Part shown: positions 12,101 through 23,235 of the stretch, piece after piece
How the letters are laid out: each line of letters begins with the position of its first letter
Position numbering within the stretch: the first letter of the stretch is position 1
Assembly: GCA_003116995.1 (NCBI GenBank)
Contig: BDSL01000039.1
Span: 496,001-560,000, forward strand
Source of the DNA: Yamagishiella unicocca
Lineage: Eukaryota > Chlorophyta > Chlorophyceae > Chlamydomonadales > Volvocaceae
Reading direction: 5' to 3'
DNA length: 64,000 nt
Notes under the pieces: generated by a model
Databases searched by the model: none
Told to the model about the DNA's origin: nothing
Seen by the model: only the letters and a program-made list of their open reading frames with translations
Program-made: the position numbers and the translations under genes

Positions 12101-13657
12101 TAGGAGAGCCCTAGGGGCTTGAGGGTGTGACTATTTGCCTGGACGCGAGGTCGGGAGGTTTCCGACTGGCCGCCGTTAGTTCAAGGCTGGTTACCGTTTA
12201 AGTAGCCTTCGATTGCTATTGATGTTGACTGTTTGAATTAAGCCTCCAAAACTGGCTGATTGTATACGACGCCCTTCGCAAGATAAGGCCTGGAAAGCTG
12301 GATGTTCGTTGCGATGCCGTCTAAAACAAGCGGGCTGTTGGCGGGGCCAATCGTACACTATCGCCCCCTCCCCCCTTGTTTCCTCGCTAACCCCTTCCCC
12401 TCGTCTGAACGCCAAACCTTATAAACCTCCCAAGCCCTAAACCCTAGATCCTAAACCCTAAACCCCGACAGGTGCTCCGGGACTTCCGGGTGCCCGAGGG
12501 TGTATCGCCAGATGACGTGGACGCCAACGGAGACGGCGAGGTGCTGGCGGTGCTGGACCTGCGGCTGGACGAGAGCCTGGTGGCGGCGGGGCTGGCCAGG
12601 GAGATGGTCAACAGGTGGGGCTGCGGGGCGGGTTTTGAGGGGGAACCCCCAGGGCTTGGGGGAGGGGAGGAAGACGGAACCCGTGGACACAGCAAAGGAG
12701 GAAGGGGATACGTTACTAGCAAGACCGCTAGCAGGGGGTTGGGGAGAGTTCGGAACAGCGGTGGCTGGGGCTCGGGAGGGGAGGGGGTCCCGAGCTCATT
12801 CGCCTCTCGGTGTGCGTGCGCTTACGCGCGCGCGTAAGCGCGTGTGCGTAAGGCCCACTTGTCTCTCCAGGTTGCACTCTGACCTCCAGAATGCACCTCC
12901 AAGCGCACATGTTGAATGCCGCGTCGCCAGCTACCACCTTATTTCCCTTCCTCCGGTTTCGCAAGCTGGGGCCTGCCACGTCACGATTGGACCTGCCACG
13001 TCACGTCATGTCACGTCACGTCAAACCTCACCGCACCCCGCCCACCCGCGCCGCCAACCGCCCTACAGGTTCCAGAAGCTGCGCAAGTCCGCAGGGCTGG
13101 TCTTGACCGACAAGGTGGACGTGTTTTACGACCCAGCCGCCGAGCCCGACTCGACCGCCGCCTCGCTGGCGTCCCTGGTGGCCTCTCACGCTGACTACCT
13201 GCGGGAGTCACTCGGCGTCAATGTGCTACCCGCGTCGGCGCGGCCCGCCTCCGCCGTGATCATCGCAACGGAACGGACGTCCATCGGCGGTGGCGGCGCC
13301 GCCGCCGCCGCCGCGGCGGCAGCCGCGGCGGCGGCCGGGGGCGAGGATTCCGTGACGACGGCGGCGGGCGCAGCACTGGCTTTCACCGCCATCCTGGCGA
13401 CGCCGGCGGCGGCGCTGGCAGCGGCGCCGCTGTTGGCGGCGTGCGGCGGGTCGGAGGAGCTGGCGGAGGCGGTGGCGGTGGTGCTGGCGTCGCGCGACCT
13501 GGCGCGGCTGCAGGCGGAGGCGGCGGAGGCTGGGGGACAGGTTGTCGTACGGGTCAACGGCGCCAGCGTGGCGTTGACGACGGGCAAGGAGCTGTTTTTC
13601 TCGGCGTCAGCGGCGGCGGCGGCGGCGGTGGTGGCGGTGACGGCGGGCAGTTCGTAG
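114..13657 (+). CDS. Isoleucyl-tRNA synthetase, cytosolic type (5' partial, 21 exons in window)
   Basis: Charges tRNA-Ile with isoleucine in the cytosol (class I synthetase with editing domain). Exons, joined in consistent phase at GT-AG borders: 114-189, 1039-1192, 1563-1652, 2153-2272, 2543-2641, 3913-4104, 4449-4579, 4818-5007, 5479-5667, 6096-6291, 6573-6724, 8001-8079, 8475-8563, 8800-8973, 9223-9354, 9812-9979, 10835-10949, 11497-11600, 11959-12099, 12472-12614, 13069-13657. They give about 1106 residues. Seen in order: [13 protein letters not shown], the editing-domain [41 protein letters not shown] and the KMSKR loop (exon at 6573). The order and spacing match eukaryotic cytosolic IleRS. 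The N-terminal HIGH motif and start codon lie upstream of the window. Oddities are a lysine-rich insert (PKPKKGAKK, exon 5) and a poly-alanine tract coded by GCC/GCG near 13296-13340 in the divergent C-terminus. The 3.3 kb of coding sequence is spread over 13.5 kb by repeat-laden introns. Confidence 0.95.
4212..4306. repeat. 19-bp tandem repeat, five copies
   Basis: Unit CCTCCGTGTGATCCTAGCA is repeated five times without interruption inside the IleRS intron 4105-4448. Confidence 0.95.
5394..5461. repeat. 17-bp tandem repeat, four copies
   Basis: Unit AACCCTCGACCCTCCTC is repeated four times (last copies slightly changed) just upstream of the IleRS exon at 5479, where it forms part of the pyrimidine-rich acceptor region. 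Confidence 0.9.
5881..5907. repeat. Telomere-like tract (TTTAGGG/TTTTAGGG) in intron
   Basis: Reads TTTTAGGGTTTAGGG followed by degenerate units, within the IleRS intron 5668-6095. Volvocine telomeres are TTTTAGGG and most plant telomeres are TTTAGGG. Confidence 0.7.
6305..6332. repeat. Telomere-like tract (TTTTAGGG)n in intron
   Basis: About three consecutive TTTTAGGG units lie 14 nt after the donor site of the IleRS exon ending at 6291. Confidence 0.8.
6811..6922. repeat. 28-bp tandem repeat, four copies
   Basis: Four 28-bp units built on TTAGGAACTAGGTGCAA lie head to tail in the long IleRS intron 6725-8000. The fourth is the most diverged. Confidence 0.85.
6941..7225 (+). repeat. 285-bp direct repeat, copy 1 (intronic)
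   Basis: Near-identical to 7559-7843. Both run from GCGGGCTGGCCGGCTCAG to CCTTGTGCCTTGACA with only scattered substitutions. The pair is separated by 333 bp in the same intron. No terminal TG...CA or target duplication is convincing, so I call it a segmental duplication, or possibly two copies of a short interspersed element. Confidence 0.9.
7559..7843 (+). repeat. 285-bp direct repeat, copy 2 (intronic)
   Basis: Second copy of the 6941-7225 segment, same orientation. It ends about 157 bp before the IleRS exon at 8001. Confidence 0.9.
8281..8299. repeat. Telomere-like tract in intron
   Basis: GGGTTTTAGGGTTTTGGGA, in the IleRS intron 8080-8474. Confidence 0.6.
10161..10491. repeat. GTGAGGAGGGG minisatellite (11-bp unit, about 30 copies)
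   Basis: A run of about 330 bp of 11-bp units in the IleRS intron 9980-10834, with a few variant units (GTGCGGAGGGG, GTGAGCAGA). The strand is extremely purine-rich with G-runs of five. Long proline/serine ORFs in this stretch are by-products of the repeat. Confidence 0.95.
10963..11010. repeat. 12-bp tandem repeat GGACCGGGCAGG, about four copies
   Basis: Perfect short tandem repeat immediately after the donor site of the IleRS exon ending at 10949. Confidence 0.85.
11296..11329. repeat. (GGT)n microsatellite
   Basis: About eleven GGT triplets in the IleRS intron 10950-11496. Confidence 0.9.
12435..12466. repeat. Telomere-like tract (CCCTAAA) just before exon
   Basis: Three CCCTAAA-type units, opposite in strand to the tracts near 5.9, 6.3 and 8.3 kb, end 5 nt before the acceptor of the exon starting at 12472. 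They form its polypyrimidine region. Confidence 0.75.
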
Positions 13658-13693
13658 TTCCTTCGATAGCGGGACGGAGCAGGGAGTGACATT

Positions 13694-13698
13694 TGTAA
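13694..13698 (+). terminator. TGTAA polyadenylation signal of IleRS
   Basis: TGTAA lies 37 nt after the TAG stop at 13655-13657. TGTAA is the usual poly(A) signal in Chlamydomonadales, so its position supports both the gene end and the taxon. Confidence 0.7.
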
Positions 13699-15772
13699 CT
13701 GTGTGATTGTATGTAGATGTACGACAGCTGGTGAGGGGCGCATCGTGTATGGCATGGCTGGTGGTAAGCCGTGCGGCTGCCGGAGGTGCAGGTGCAGGTC
13801 AGGTGTGGGATTGGCAGGACGTAGTGATGTAATGACGGATGCTGATGCGTGCGGGAGGGCGCCGCGGGGCGGTCGGGGGCCCCATGGGGGAGAGGAAGCC
13901 TCAAGGGGGTAGGGGTAGGAGGACGGAGACCGCCTGAGAAGGGGTTCGCCTCTCTCTCCAGACGTTCTGCGCAGCTTATGTGCTAGCGGCGGCCGGCGGT
14001 GGCGGAGTGGGCATCGAACGTGGGCTGTACTGGTGGGAGTTACTGGGTCTGAGGGAGGTGCGGGGCTGGTAGTTCGCTACGTGCCGTTACGCGCCCCAAA
14101 GTCACGCCACTAGGAGAGACGGGAGAGCCGGGAGGGCTCGACTGGGTAGTGGGGTGTGCGATGTGAGTGGTCCGCAGGGGCTGGCGGAGCGGAACGGAGC
14201 GTGGGCTGCACGGCCGCCAGAGCGCTGCAGGACGGCTGCGGGGGCAGGACAGCGTGCGGACTGCAATGTCCGTGTTGTGTTACATGGCCCGACGGTATGA
14301 GATGCAGCACGTGAGAAGTGCTGTGCGGATTGACGGATGAGGTGGGATCCGAAGGCTGTTCCAACAGAGTGTCGGAGCGGCTCTCAAGCCTTTGCCGAGG
14401 CGGCGGCGCTCTTCGCATCCATCCGGATGGCATTAGAGCTGCAAACTTGTATGAGATGTGCCCGGCCCTTACCCCTTGACAGGCTGAGCCCCTTTCAAAA
14501 CAGGTGCAGCGGCAGGCGACATTGCACATTTCGCTTGGATAATCCAATGCAATTAATTAACTGCAAGCGAATTTCGGAACGACTTGGGTGACGTGCGAAA
14601 AACCGTGCACGGTTTCCTTTGCGTATTGCCGTACATGCAGCGATTCACGCCCTCCACTCGGCCCAACCGTCAAGCGCTGCGCGCTTTCCCCAACGCGTGC
14701 GAGTTGAGGCGGTGACGCGATGCCGGGTCGGTTCGGACCGGAGCCTAATTACAGAGACGGACGTTTCTTCACACGTGAAGTTCCTTCCACATGCTTTACA
14801 AACGATCCCTTAGGCTGCACACAGGCCGGTCGGGGCCGCACGCCCCCCAACACGTCTGCAGCCGCGGTCTAGACGCGTGTTAGGAAGCCAGCCCGCTGGC
14901 CAGCGCCGCCGCGGGCCATGCAAGCCGCCCCTCTCAGCCCAGAGCACCGCCGCCGTGATCCCCACAGCCCCCCTCCCCGACCACTCGCCCGTACGCTACG
15001 ACTACGACTCCAGCACGCTCGTGTGAATATCCGGCGCTCAGCAGCACTAACGTAGGTGGGTGGGTGGGTGGGTGGCTGGGAGTGCAACAGTGACCGGGAA
15101 GCTCAAGTGGACGCAGCGACTCGGGGCGCTCGTCCCGTCCCCTGGTGATGACGTAATCCAGCCCCGGTGGCGAGCGGGCCTCGCAGCGAGCCGGAGGGTA
15201 CTGCTGTCTGCGCCAACCTTCTAGCCCCTGTCAAGCCTAGATGCGGTGTCAGGCCTGGCTGCTGTGGACCTTGTGGTCACAGTTCGACGGACCCGCTACC
15301 CAGGATCCCGGATCCAGTAGGACAGGCAGGCCGAGAAACCGTACGACATCCGATAGGGCCCGGAACGAAACAGCGCCCATCCCGGCACCAGAGGAGCCCA
15401 GTCAATGCAATGCCCGCTCCACACCCCAGAGCAAAACGCAGCCCCCGCAGCTCAGCCACACGTGTGGTCCGCCCGTGTCGCTGTCACGCGACCTGCATCC
15501 TAATTTCATACCCAGTATACAATTGAGCTGTGCGCCCGCCCGCGCGTGGCTCCCCTCCTCTTCCTCCTCCTCCGTCCGCCAGCCCTCAGCAGCTGCTTGA
15601 CGTACCAGCGCGCCAGCTCTCGCACAGCGTCACCTGACGCCGACCAAGCAGCCCGCGCGTTTTTACCGCCGCTCGCCACTCCGCCGCCCCGAAACCATGT
15701 TGCCGTACGGTGCCGTACCACCCCCCCTTCCGTACGGTGGCACCTTGCTGGCTGGCTGGTTGCCTGTCTGAC
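13699..15772. other. Intergenic region, no gene recognised
   Basis: Lies between the tail-to-tail IleRS (+) and mTERF (-) genes. No ORF here shows family similarity or exon-like borders. It contains a G-rich (GGTG)n tract at 15055-15075. A TGTAA in minus orientation at 14796-14800 could end a roughly 970-nt 3' UTR of the mTERF gene. Confidence 0.6.
14796..14800 (-). terminator. Candidate TGTAA poly(A) signal for the mTERF gene
   Basis: TTACA on the plus strand, that is TGTAA on minus. It is the nearest one I see downstream of the mTERF stop (15773). The implied 3' UTR of about 970 nt is long but not unusual for volvocine genes. Confidence 0.35.
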
Positions 15773-17110
15773 TCACGCCATGATGGGGCCCACTGGCGAG
15801 ACGGGTGCCTCGAGGAAAGAGGCGCCCTCGCGAAAGTAGTTCACGGCGCACGCCAACTCGCCGTTGAGGCCGGCCGGCACGACGTCCACTTGGATGCGCG
15901 CCTTGCCCTTGGCCAGCACCTTGCCGTCCTCAGACAGCTTGTACTCGAAGATGCGAGGGTGCTTCAGGACCAGGTCAGGAACGCCAGAGTCTGGGGGTTG
16001 GGGAGTGGAGGGGTGGGCGGAGTGGCCGGGTGGGTGCGCGGCGCAGGTGGCGCGTGGAGTGGAGCAGCAGCATGTAGGCGAAGGGGCTGTGGGTGAGGGA
16101 TGAGAGTAGTATTTGCCGCTGGAGGCGGGGTTTGGTGAGAGGACATTGTGTAACGGTAGCTGAGCGTACACAAGGTGACGAGAGAGGAGGGAAGAGAAAT
16201 GTTTTGTGTTGATAAACCGTCCGAGTGCGATACGACGTCGTGAGTTAGCTGGCTTTTCGTACAGGGACGCTTTTTAAACTAGGATGGGGCAGGATCCAGT
16301 CAGTTTGGAGGACTGCGCGAAGTGCAGTAGCGCAGTGCCAATGTGTGCGTGCAAGCCTGAGACGTGGTGGCGCTTGGCAGGTAAGCAATCATCCGTCAAC
16401 TCATGATACTGGCATGAAGCTGCCTTTTTTCTTCGCCGGCAGTTGGGGTCATGCCATGTGAGTTGCGGGGCCGGGGGTAGGGGCGACTCCGGAGGCAGAA
16501 TTGGGGCAGCCTTACCCGTAGGGAGTACGTATCGCCGATCGCCCTGCTAAGTACTTACCCGGCACGCCTCTCCCCTTCAGGTAGTCGACTACGGACTTGA
16601 GGCGCGTCTCCGGGTTCAGACCCAGCAGCACGACACTGATGGACGCCATGTTGCAAACCTCATCCTGCTTCAGGCCGACGCTGACAAGGTAGTTGACCTG
16701 CAAGTGAAGCACGTATTATCCCATATTGCAATGCCTAACTCGTTCACCGACCATGCGAGGGTAGGTCGCCTTACCACTCCTTGTGCCCTCTCCTCAGTCG
16801 TGCGCAGCATCCCCTTCATAATACGGTCGACAATTTGCTCAATCCAAGGCTTCTCCCAACCTACGCGTTACATGAAGGAGTGCTGTTTCACTTGAGAGCC
16901 AGCGCGTAGAAACGGGCCGTCGCAGTAAGACGAACACGTACCCAGGGAAAATAGCATCCGCTGCACCTTCTCGATGCTCATAGGCAGCTTGTACGGATCC
17001 TTCTCCGACCATGGAAGAGGCAGCTCGCCAGGAGTGTTCTTCGTGATCACTGTCTTAGTGTCGGGGCTCTGCTGAGTTACGCGCACGATGGTGCTCGCCC
17101 TGCGGCGCAT
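15773..17110 (-). CDS. mTERF-domain protein (four exons)
   Basis: Exons on minus: 17110-16942, 16860-16775, 16697-16559 and 15990-15773. All joins are GT-AG and in phase (169+86+139+218 nt), giving 203 residues. mTERF proteins bind nucleic acid in mitochondria or plastids and act in organelle transcription termination, splicing or ribosome assembly. Seen here is the repeated helical pattern with LVSVGLKQDEV, VLLGLNPETRLKSVVDYL, then DLVLKHPRIFEYKL, typical of mTERF motifs. The basic N-terminus (MRRRASTIVRV) could be part of an organelle-targeting peptide. At about 200 residues it is shorter than most mTERFs, so either it is a short member or more 5' exons exist. The chosen ATG is 681 bp from the divergent CSN7 start. 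Which organelle or target is unknown. Confidence 0.75.
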
Positions 17111-17791
17111 GAGCGATCGCTCCGTGAGTCTTAAGCAAGCGCATTTTTTGGGAACCAGCTGGTGTTATATTGCGCTGATCATGTGAGGAGGACACAGGAA
17201 CTGCGCGCCGCACCTCGACGACTGCACGTTATGGGGCTTCGCGAATGGGGTCGCTTGCGAGCGAGATCGACACACCATGCCTAGGCCTTGGCGGCCGCAA
17301 AGAAGAGGTGCAGCCATGTAAAAGTAGGGCTCTAGGTGTCACTGGTGGCTGTGGGTGGAGTGCGAGTGAGGGTCGGCGGATCCTGTACTTTTGACAAGCT
17401 TGTCTAGGTCAATACGTTATAAGTTGACATCCAGCGCATGCACACACTCTGTGCGGCTTCACATGGCTTGGCGCGGGGTGAGGTCGTACATTTTGGGCAC
17501 TCCTCTCTTATGTCCATCCTACATTACATATCCAGGCGACATATGTGGAATGCGCGACGGAGTCGTCAATTACCCTGAATTATCATGCTAAACAGCCACG
17601 CAAACACGCCTTGATACCTAGCATTTCACCCTAATACCCGAGACGCTGTTGATCAGTAACCAAGACGCTGTATTGCGTTGTTTGGATTGCTGCAGTTTCT
17701 CCGGAACGACAAATAAAGAGAACGGGGTCTGTAGATCGTGCGTTGTGTTGGCTCAGTCGCTTCTGTGCGGCCGCCATAAAGGGGCGTTGCC
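17111..17791. promoter_or_regulatory. Divergent intergenic region between mTERF and CSN7
   Basis: A stretch of 681 bp separating two genes transcribed outward, so it must hold both promoters. No clear TATA box. I see no other gene in it. Confidence 0.6.
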
Positions 17792-20420
17792 ATGGATCAG
17801 GAGGTTAAAATACAGCAGTACATCCTTCTAGCCAAGGGTGCGCGGGGGCGAGGGCTAACCGAAATAATTGCCAAGGCCACGGCCGACCCCGGCATCTTCG
17901 GCTTCGGAGAGCTCTTGGATGTGCCCAGCATCAAAGAGGTGTGTAAAGCGGGCAACATCTGTGTACAATGCGTTGGGGAAGCACACGGCATATGCCGGAA
18001 CGAGCTGCCAGATGCAGTTCCGCAACGTGCCGCATAAGCGAACTGCATCGCTGTGCACCGATGGGTAGCGCAAGGCTTTTTACCATCCGTCACCTGTACT
18101 CAGGCTCGCGGCCGCGTAAATGCAAATCGCAGCGCCCCCCTGCTTTCCACCCACGCCCAACCGCACCCTTACGCCTGCGACGCTCCGTGTCCCCACCCTT
18201 TTCAACGCCCCGCAGCTCCAAGGAACAGACTTGGCGCCGCACTATGCGCTGCTGCAGCTGTTCGCGTACGGGACCTGGCCCGATTATCAAGGTGTGTGGC
18301 TGTCGTATTTGGCATGCTGCAAACCAAAACTACAGCGGTCCAGCGTGCGGCCAGAGCATGCGCAGGAGGAAGCCTTCCTTGCCCGCGCCGACCGATACTC
18401 GATCCTCTGCAGGTTAGCGGCCAGCCGGACCTTTCCAAGTGGCCAGTCAATTGGGTGCCTGCTAGCCCTCTACCCACGGCGCACTGCAACCTAGCAACCA
18501 GTGCTCGGGCTTTATTTCGATGGCGTGTGCTTGATCGCATCGCACCCCCCTCCCCCGGGCCGCCCGTCGACTTTCCCCCTCCCCCGGGCCGCCCGTCGAC
18601 TTTCCCCCTCCGCAGCCAACGCAAGCGGCCTGCCGCCTCTGTCAGAGCAGCAGGTGCTGAAGCTGAAGCAGCTGACGGTCGCATCCCTTTCTTCCAGCCA
18701 AAAGGTGCGCGCCGCCGCCGGGTGTAAACCCAAACCCCTCTCTTGCTGGGCCGGCTCTCTAACCGAGCCAGCACAGCCCACAACGGCCGAGCAAAGGGAG
18801 CTCTGGCGGGGCGTAGGAGCCACCTGATCGCACCCCTCTGTAACTACTTGCTCTGAGAATTGTGCTGAAGTGCGCTGCAGCCGAGTACCTGACTTGAGTG
18901 CCTATTGTTGCCGCTGCAGGTATTACCGTACAGCCAGCTGCAGGCCGCCCTTCAGATCGGCAGCGTACGCGAGCTGGAGGACTTTCTGATCAACCACTGC
19001 TTCTACACGGGCGTCATCATCACGGGGAGGCTGGACCAGAAGCAGGCGTGCTTGCAGGTGTGTGCGTTGTAATTTACCGCCAGGGGCAAAGGAGGGTATG
19101 CGTGTATGTGTGCATGCGTTTACCGCTAACATGGAAATGGAGGTTGTGTCTGGGTGCCCGCGCGCCGGCTAGGAGTAGCCCAAAGCGACATACATTGGAT
19201 CGTGCTGGCAGGCGCGCATGCACACCCGTGTGTTGGACATGCAAAGGAACAACGCGAGCACACGCTTCGGGGGTACATCGACACGGACTGGCAGTCCTGT
19301 CCCCTGCTGCCAGTTCTGTCCCCTGCTGGCTCCACGCTCCGACGCCTCTCTACCCTCGTCTGGACCCGCGGCGGCGGCTGCGGCGGCGGCCACTGCTCAT
19401 CGCAACGCCCGCCGCTGCCATGCCCTCCAGGTGTACGACGTCTTGGGTCGGGATGTACGACCAGAGCAGCTGCCGGAGCTGACGCAGCGAATGGCCAGAT
19501 GGTGGGTGGGCGCCTTGGGAAGTGCGGGTGGCGGTCATTGGAGGCGGCCCTGAAGGCGCCCCTGAACCCCCTCTCGCCCCTGATTACTGCCTCGGCCGAG
19601 TCAGGGTCTGTGCTTCACTCTCTTGCGCACGGAAGTGAAACATATGAACTACAACTATTTTTCTAGCCACGCGTATAACATCAAACAACATCAACCGCCT
19701 GGGCGCGCTGGGGCGTGCTGGTCGGGGATGGATGCAACGATAGGATCAGTGCGATGATCCACGTTCGCTCCTCCCTAAGGGATGAACTGAACGGTATTGA
19801 TTTACGTCGGAACTGCAGGATCACCGCGGGTGACGAGCTGCTTCGCGCCATTGAGGCCCGAGTGGCATACGCCTCGGCCACTAGCGACGCGGCGCGAGTT
19901 CACCGGGAGGAGCTGGATGCTCGGGTGGAGGAGGTGAAGCGAAACATCAAGGTGGGGGGCGGCGGGACGGGGCGGCGGCACGAGTGTTGTTCCCCCCCCC
20001 CCCCACACACACACTGCTACTTCTTCGCGAGTACTTTTGCAAGTGTGCCCTCTGTTGCTGCCAGGGCTACTCTTTCTTGACTCCCTCCTCATGCTTCCCT
20101 TCTCCCTCCCGAGCACGTCCCGAGCACGTCCAGCCGCTGCAGCCGCTGCCTTCCCACCCCTTCCATGTTTCCTCATGACCCCACTCTCCTCTGTATTCTC
20201 CTTTTGCGTTTTCCCGCTGTCCCGCCCTCCCTGATCTGCCCCTCAGGCTGAGGCTCGCGCCAACGACGCCATGCTCGAGGACGGGGGCCTCCTGGACATG
20301 ATGGACGAGGACCGCATCGCGGGGCTGGGCATGGGGCTGGGCATGGGCGGCATGGAGGGCGGCGGGCCGAGCGGCTCGGGGACACGAGGAGAGAGGGCGC
20401 CGGGGCGGCCGAAGAGGTGA
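17792..20420 (+). CDS. CSN7: COP9 signalosome subunit 7 (CSN7), PCI-domain protein
   Basis: Seven exons, all GT-AG and in phase: 17792-17938, 18216-18291, 18616-18704, 18920-19057, 19431-19501, 19819-19951 and 20247-20420, giving 275 residues. CSN7 is a PCI-domain scaffold of the COP9 signalosome, which removes NEDD8/RUB1 from cullins. Diagnostic segments in order are FGELLDVPSIKE, LLQLFAYGTWPDY, LPPLSEQQ...LKQLTVASL (winged-helix part of PCI), LPYSQLQAAL, VRELEDFLI, the LDQKQACLQV turn and VYDVLGRDVRPEQL, then a long C-terminal helix (EELDARVEEVKRNIK). The order and spacing match animal and plant CSN7. The last exon adds an acidic then Gly/Met-rich tail (GLGMGLGMGG) ending in a basic RPKR, which is lineage-specific. 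The start is the first ATG and fits the family N-terminus (QQYILLAKGARG). Introns carry small repeats only. Confidence 0.93.
18549..18608. repeat. 30-bp tandem duplication in CSN7 intron
   Basis: Two consecutive copies of a 30-bp unit containing CCCGGGCCGCCCGTCGACTT, ending at the acceptor of the exon starting at 18616. Confidence 0.85.
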
Positions 20421-23235
20421 GAGAGAGGGGGGAAGGGGGCGGGGTAGGGTAGAAACGCGGGGATGGGCGGGGCATGGGTGATCGGTATGGTAAGGAGACT
20501 AGCAGGTGGCGTTCTTGGGGAGGAGGAAGGAAGAGGCGGTGAGGCTGGGGACGGTAGCGACGGGCCGGAGGGCAGCAGCGCCAGCGGTGTGGGCGGCGGA
20601 GTTGTGGCCGGGGACGGTAACGGTGACACGCATGAAGGGTGTGCGATGCATTCTAGCAACCCTTGGAGCCGCGAAAAGAACTACGCCGCGTCCCCTGTGT
20701 TCAGCGGTAGAACATGTCTTCCGTAGTAAGCATACCGTTACAACCACCGTACCTCGACACACGCCCTGGGCCCTTCGCACTCCTTCGTTCGCGTGTGTGG
20801 GTGCACTCTTTCGTTCGCACCCACACATGCCGCCAGCCTGCGACGTCGACACCTCCTGCTGCACCCGCAAACACCACACACAGTGGTTGCCCCCTCGCTT
20901 CAAAGCTTCACCTCCGCGCACGATAGAATACACTTTTGAGGGCGGCACGGTTACCCGACGGGCCTTATGGGTCTCGGGCCTTATGGCCACAGCTGCGTGC
21001 CGCTAACGTTGATGTCCTTCCCGCAGCAGGCGAAGGTGATGCCGCAACGGAAAAGGACGCCTGGGTCCACCGTACTAGCCCGGGGGTTGGGGGGGGGGGG
21101 CGGAGCCGCCACCTGAGTCCGGGCTCTGGCGCCCGCTGAGGAGCGCGGCAGCGGCGCGACAGCGGTGCGACAGCTGGCAGCGGAGCTGGTCTGTATCGCC
21201 AACACTTGGCGGGAGGACCTGAGCGATGGGCGGGTTGGCCGCCCCCATGGCCCGCGCCTCAGCCCCCGGTGTACGGCGGCTCGGCCCCCGACTCTCCGAG
21301 CATGTCTGCCGCAGCGACATGCCCCGATCGTGCAGCATGGGCGGGTGGATCGGCCTTCCGGTGTCGCGACAGGCAGTGTCGCGGCGTGTGGTGAGGCCCA
21401 GGCGCCCGACCTTGACGGCTGTCACCGTCTTACTTCTCATTGTCGCTGTTCGGCCGTTCGGCTAGGAGGGCGCGCATTCCGCGAGGGGAGGGCAGGAGGG
21501 GCGGCGGCGCCAGTGGGTTTCCACAGCTCAGCAGTGGGGGATAGGCACGGGCCTGCACATTACGGAATCGCACCGTACTTCTGTACCTCCCATAGGGGCA
21601 GCGAACCTTCCGTGCATGAGAATGTGTGTGTAAACACGGGTCGTGTTGCACGGTCTCAGGTTAAGGAACCAAACACGTACACAGCAGGCAGAACGTAAGC
21701 AATGTTCCCATGGAACAGCGGCGGTTGACGTGTGCAGGATGGGGCCTGTAGTGAGGTAGGGGTTGGCCTGGGGCGGTGCTGACAGGCTGGTGGCGATGGT
21801 AGTACGGAGGGGGAGACGGTGGAGCGCGGAGGTGGGCATCGACCGCATCTTCGACAGACCCGATCTGGACACGGATTGTGGTCGAGATTGCGGTGTTGGT
21901 GAGGAGTGACAGGCGACAGCGGCCGCGCACGCGGTCACGGTGCGAAGTGCACACGGGGGGGCCCCGGTGTGCGAGGGGGGAAACCGAACCGCAGTGATAC
22001 GCGCTGTGTAATCTACGGGGACGCGCTCCTCGTTCATGCGGAGGAGGGTGCGGAATGGGCTGGGGGGCCCGCATCCACCGGGTTCGTGTACTGAAAAACA
22101 ATGCCGCCATTACCAATCGATTGGAAGGCGGTGTAGGTCGCACACGGCTGCGGCCAGACTTGACCGACCGTCAATGCCGGGACTTGTTGAAAAAGGACCC
22201 CACGAGAAGAAGTCTGACAGGACGTGCTCGTTTGGCAAGCCCGACCAGCCAGCGTGTGCCGTCCGCAAGTCGAGCACGTCAATGCCAAGGCGCCACCCAC
22301 CAATGGTTGTAACGGTTACAGTGGTATAGTCGCAAACGGGCCGTCATTACAGTTTCACATGTTACTGGCAGGACGTTGCTGTGGACGTCGTATGCGTCCG
22401 CACTGCAGGAGGCTGACTGACCGCACCGCCGCTACCCCCGTGCTCCTGACTGCTCCCGTGGGACTTGTTAAGTGGCCCTATCGTTTGGGCCCCAGTGGCC
22501 CTTCCGGGGGGGTCCGGCTGGGCAGTAACAGTACCCTAAATCGCGCCCTTTCCATGCTACTACACGCCCACACAGCACCTCGACGGCACGCCAGCCACAC
22601 CGCCACGCCCACGAACGCATCCCTGCCTGCCTCCTTGTTCCATTTCCAAGCCAACCAAGGGTGGCAGTTGGAGGGGTGGCCGCATATTTCGGTTGGCAGC
22701 ATGTCGGCGCGGGTGGCCGCGCTCATGCAACTTTCGGAAACAGTGGCGGCTCAAGCGGCCGCGCATGATCTGTTCGTTCCGTAGGCGCTGGGAGGCCAGC
22801 TGTGGCATGGCCACTGTGGCATGGCGCTGATAAGGCATGCTCGAGATGGTGGGAATGCTCTTCCCCAGCTGTAGTCCAGCTGCGCCAGCTGCTGCTCCTG
22901 GGCCTTACAACTTAGCCGGTGCCAGGCGCGCCGTACATGATGACCCTGTCGTACCGCGTTTCCGAAGTCGTTGTTGTTACTGCTCCCCACTGCTGAGCGG
23001 GTTATTGTGTTTCGCACACGCTGTGTCGATCACCCGTTGTTATTGTACTTGTTACAGTGGGCTCCAGACCTTAAAAGGTAGAGCCATCGGGCGCATCGCC
23101 TGACACTGAAAGAGACAAGGAAAGCAAGGAAAACCGATGATTCCGAAAGGCAAGCCACCCAGAGCCTCACAACCGAGAGCCCAGAGGAAACAGCAAGCAC
23201 CAATACACAGGGAGAGGTTGCGCTGATGGCTCCCC
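20421..23235. other. Intergenic region, no gene recognised
   Basis: About 2.8 kb between CSN7 and the repeat cluster. No ORF shows recognisable domains. A short, coding-looking stretch ends at 22784 (+; MSARVAALMQLSETVAAQAA) but has no supported exons upstream. The first TGTAA after CSN7 in plus orientation that I found is at about 21629, so the CSN7 3' UTR may extend that far. Confidence 0.5.

Noticed and set aside
20243..20659. Minus-strand ORFs opposite the last CSN7 exon
   Set aside because: Pro/Ser-rich shadows of the Gly/Met-rich CSN7 tail and GC-rich 3' UTR.
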